Source: Microbulbifer agarilyticus
GTDB taxonomy: Bacteria > Pseudomonadota > Gammaproteobacteria > Pseudomonadales > Cellvibrionaceae
Direction of reading: 5' to 3'
Length of the DNA: 64,000 nt
NCBI RefSeq assembly: GCF_020171345.1
Contig: NZ_JAIUZM010000001.1
Coordinates: 744,001-808,000 of the forward strand
Both the position numbers and the translations under genes were made by a program. Below the pieces are notes generated by a model that made no database searches, had not been told where the DNA came from, and worked only from the letters and a program-made list of their open reading frames with translations. Position 1 is the first letter of the stretch, and each line of letters begins with the position of its first letter. Below are positions 63,072 through 64,000 of this stretch, one piece after another.

Positions 63072-64000
63072 GTGAGACACAACAACTATCTCGGGCTGAA
63101 AAAATCCCATCTGGCACTGGCGATTTCCTGTGCCGCCCTGCCCATGCCGCACCTTGCCTCTGCACAGGCTGCCGACACGGAAAACAAACCCGTGTTTGAG
63201 GAAGTGGTGGTAACCGGCTCCCGCCGCGAAGAGAATGTGATGGATATCCCCATCAATATTTCTGCGGTGGGTGGCGAGAAGATCGAAGACCTGCGCCTCG
63301 ACAGCATCGCCAAGATCGCCTACTACACCCCCGGCCTGACCGTGGTCGATCGCGGCCCGCGGGACGAGAGACCGGACATTCTGGTGCGCGGCCTGAACAC
63401 TGGCGGCCTCGGCCCGGGCTTCAGCAGCAGCACCGTTGCCACTTACCTGGGCGACATCCCGTTGCAGGTAGACCTGAAGCCCGTCGACCTGGAGCGCGTG
63501 GAAGTATTGATCGGTCCCCAGGGCACCTTGTATGGCCAGGGCACCATGGGTGGCGCTATCCGCTATATCCCCGCTAAAGCGGACCCTTCTGGATTCACCG
63601 CAACCGTGCGCAGTAGCGCCAGCAGCAACGCGGAGAGCTCCGGCCTCGGCTCTGAATACGGTGCGACCCTGAACTTTGCAATTACCGATAACCTGGCCGT
63701 GCGCGTAAACGCGGACAGCATCCAGGACCCCGGCTTTATCGATTACAACTATGTCGTACGTGAATCCGGTGTATCTAACCCCGACCCGGATTTCAGCAAC
63801 CCCGACGACGTTGCCGCGAACCTGCGCCGGGTAAAAGATGCCAACGGTGAAGACACCAAGTCTGGCCGTATCAATGTGCGCTGGCTGGCCACCGACTGGC
63901 TGGAAGCCAACCTGTGGCACTACTACCAGGACACCAAGGCGGAAGGTCGCCAGCTGGCTCACCAGCTGTCCTTCAATACCGGCCCTTACGAATCCGGTAT
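63072..64000 (+). CDS. TonB-dependent receptor, 5' part
   Basis: The frame from GTG 63072 stays open to the window edge (about 309 residues). AGGGGA stands six bases upstream. A signal peptide (LALAISCAALPMPHLASAQA) is followed by a TonB-box-like FEEVVVTGSRREENVMDIPINIS and plug-domain marks RPDILVRGLNTGG, VDLERVEVLIGPQGTLYGQGTMGGAIRYI. The barrel then begins (GSEYGATLNFAITDNLAVRVN). It imports a large substrate (siderophore, glycan or similar) with TonB energy. PQGTLYG followed by GTMGGAIRYIP is typical of the marine receptors with many paralogues. The substrate is unknown. Confidence 0.95.
   Translation, partial: MRHNNYLGLKKSHLALAISCAALPMPHLASAQAADTENKPVFEEVVVTGSRREENVMDIPINISAVGGEKIEDLRLDSIAKIAYYTPGLTVVDRGPRDERPDILVRGLNTGGLGPGFSSSTVATYLGDIPLQVDLKPVDLERVEVLIGPQGTLYGQGTMGGAIRYIPAKADPSGFTATVRSSASSNAESSGLGSEYGATLNFAITDNLAVRVNADSIQDPGFIDYNYVVRESGVSNPDPDFSNPDDVAANLRRVKDANGEDTKSGRINVRWLATDWLEANLWHYYQDTKAEGRQLAHQLSFNTGPYESG

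Noticed and set aside
62973..63962. 329-residue minus-strand frame over the TonB receptor start
   Set aside because: The plus-strand frame from GTG 63072 encodes an unmistakable TonB-dependent receptor, so this frame is its shadow.
1..64000. CRISPR arrays, prophage, transposases, tRNA or rRNA genes
   Set aside because: No repeat-spacer pattern, integrase/transposase motifs, or tRNA/rRNA-like sequence was seen in reading the window.

Overview
The window is a GC-rich, gene-dense stretch of a gammaproteobacterial chromosome. Gene content and order (the ygfB-pepP-ubiH-ubiI block, the zapA-6S RNA-ygfA block, rppH-ptsP, a Vfr-like crp beside an OsmC gene) point to a marine-type gammaproteobacterium near Microbulbifer/Cellvibrionales and Pseudomonas. 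The seven-gene Mrp Na+/H+ antiporter and the TonB-dependent receptor fit a salt-water, oligotroph-like lifestyle. The genus is inferred from recollection of similar proteins, not from a search. I see no phage, insertion sequence, CRISPR array, tRNA or rRNA.

Layout. 1-9 kb: end of an outer-membrane channel gene, a Tat-exported DUF882 protein, an imelysin-type lipoprotein, a HAD phosphatase, rppH-ptsP (RNA 5'-end processing and nitrogen PTS) and gcvT-gcvH. 9-19 kb: an SLC13/RCK permease, a 2OG-Fe(II) oxygenase, a DUF21/CBS protein with a rhomboid protease, then the ygfB-pepP-ubiH-ubiI operon (ubiquinone hydroxylases). 19-21 kb: a ZapB-like coiled coil, zapA, 6S RNA, ygfA and a 48-residue membrane protein. 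21-27 kb: ilvA, rpiA, a lytic transglycosylase lipoprotein, a DUF4168 protein, a winged-helix protein and an AraC regulator. 26.5-29.6 kb: a DUF937-OmpA envelope protein divergent from a transmembrane Ser/Thr kinase. 29.7-35.5 kb: the complete mrpABCDEFG operon. 35.6-44 kb: an M16 protease and small poorly known proteins in a partly AT-rich stretch, a transglutaminase-like/TPR lipoprotein and an ABC exporter. 44-48 kb: acetolactate synthase and a Tsx-like channel plus purine permease pair. 48-53 kb: LysR regulator, beta-alanine-type aminotransferase, mmsA and a RidA protein. 53-58 kb: an MltF-like transglycosylase with two solute-binding domains, facing a large secreted serine hydrolase. 58-64 kb: a SpoIIAA-like protein, an RcnB/CigR-like protein, an aldehyde dehydrogenase, a one-domain asparaginase, OsmC, crp and the start of a TonB-dependent receptor.

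Most of the window is housekeeping. The parts most worth a second look are the 790-residue transglycosylase with a duplicated sensor/binding domain, the secreted multidomain beta-lactamase-fold hydrolase, the kinase/DUF937-OmpA pair, RppH with a basic N-terminal extension, the unannotated 48-residue membrane protein, and several intergenic palindromes. I found no clear new multi-gene system.
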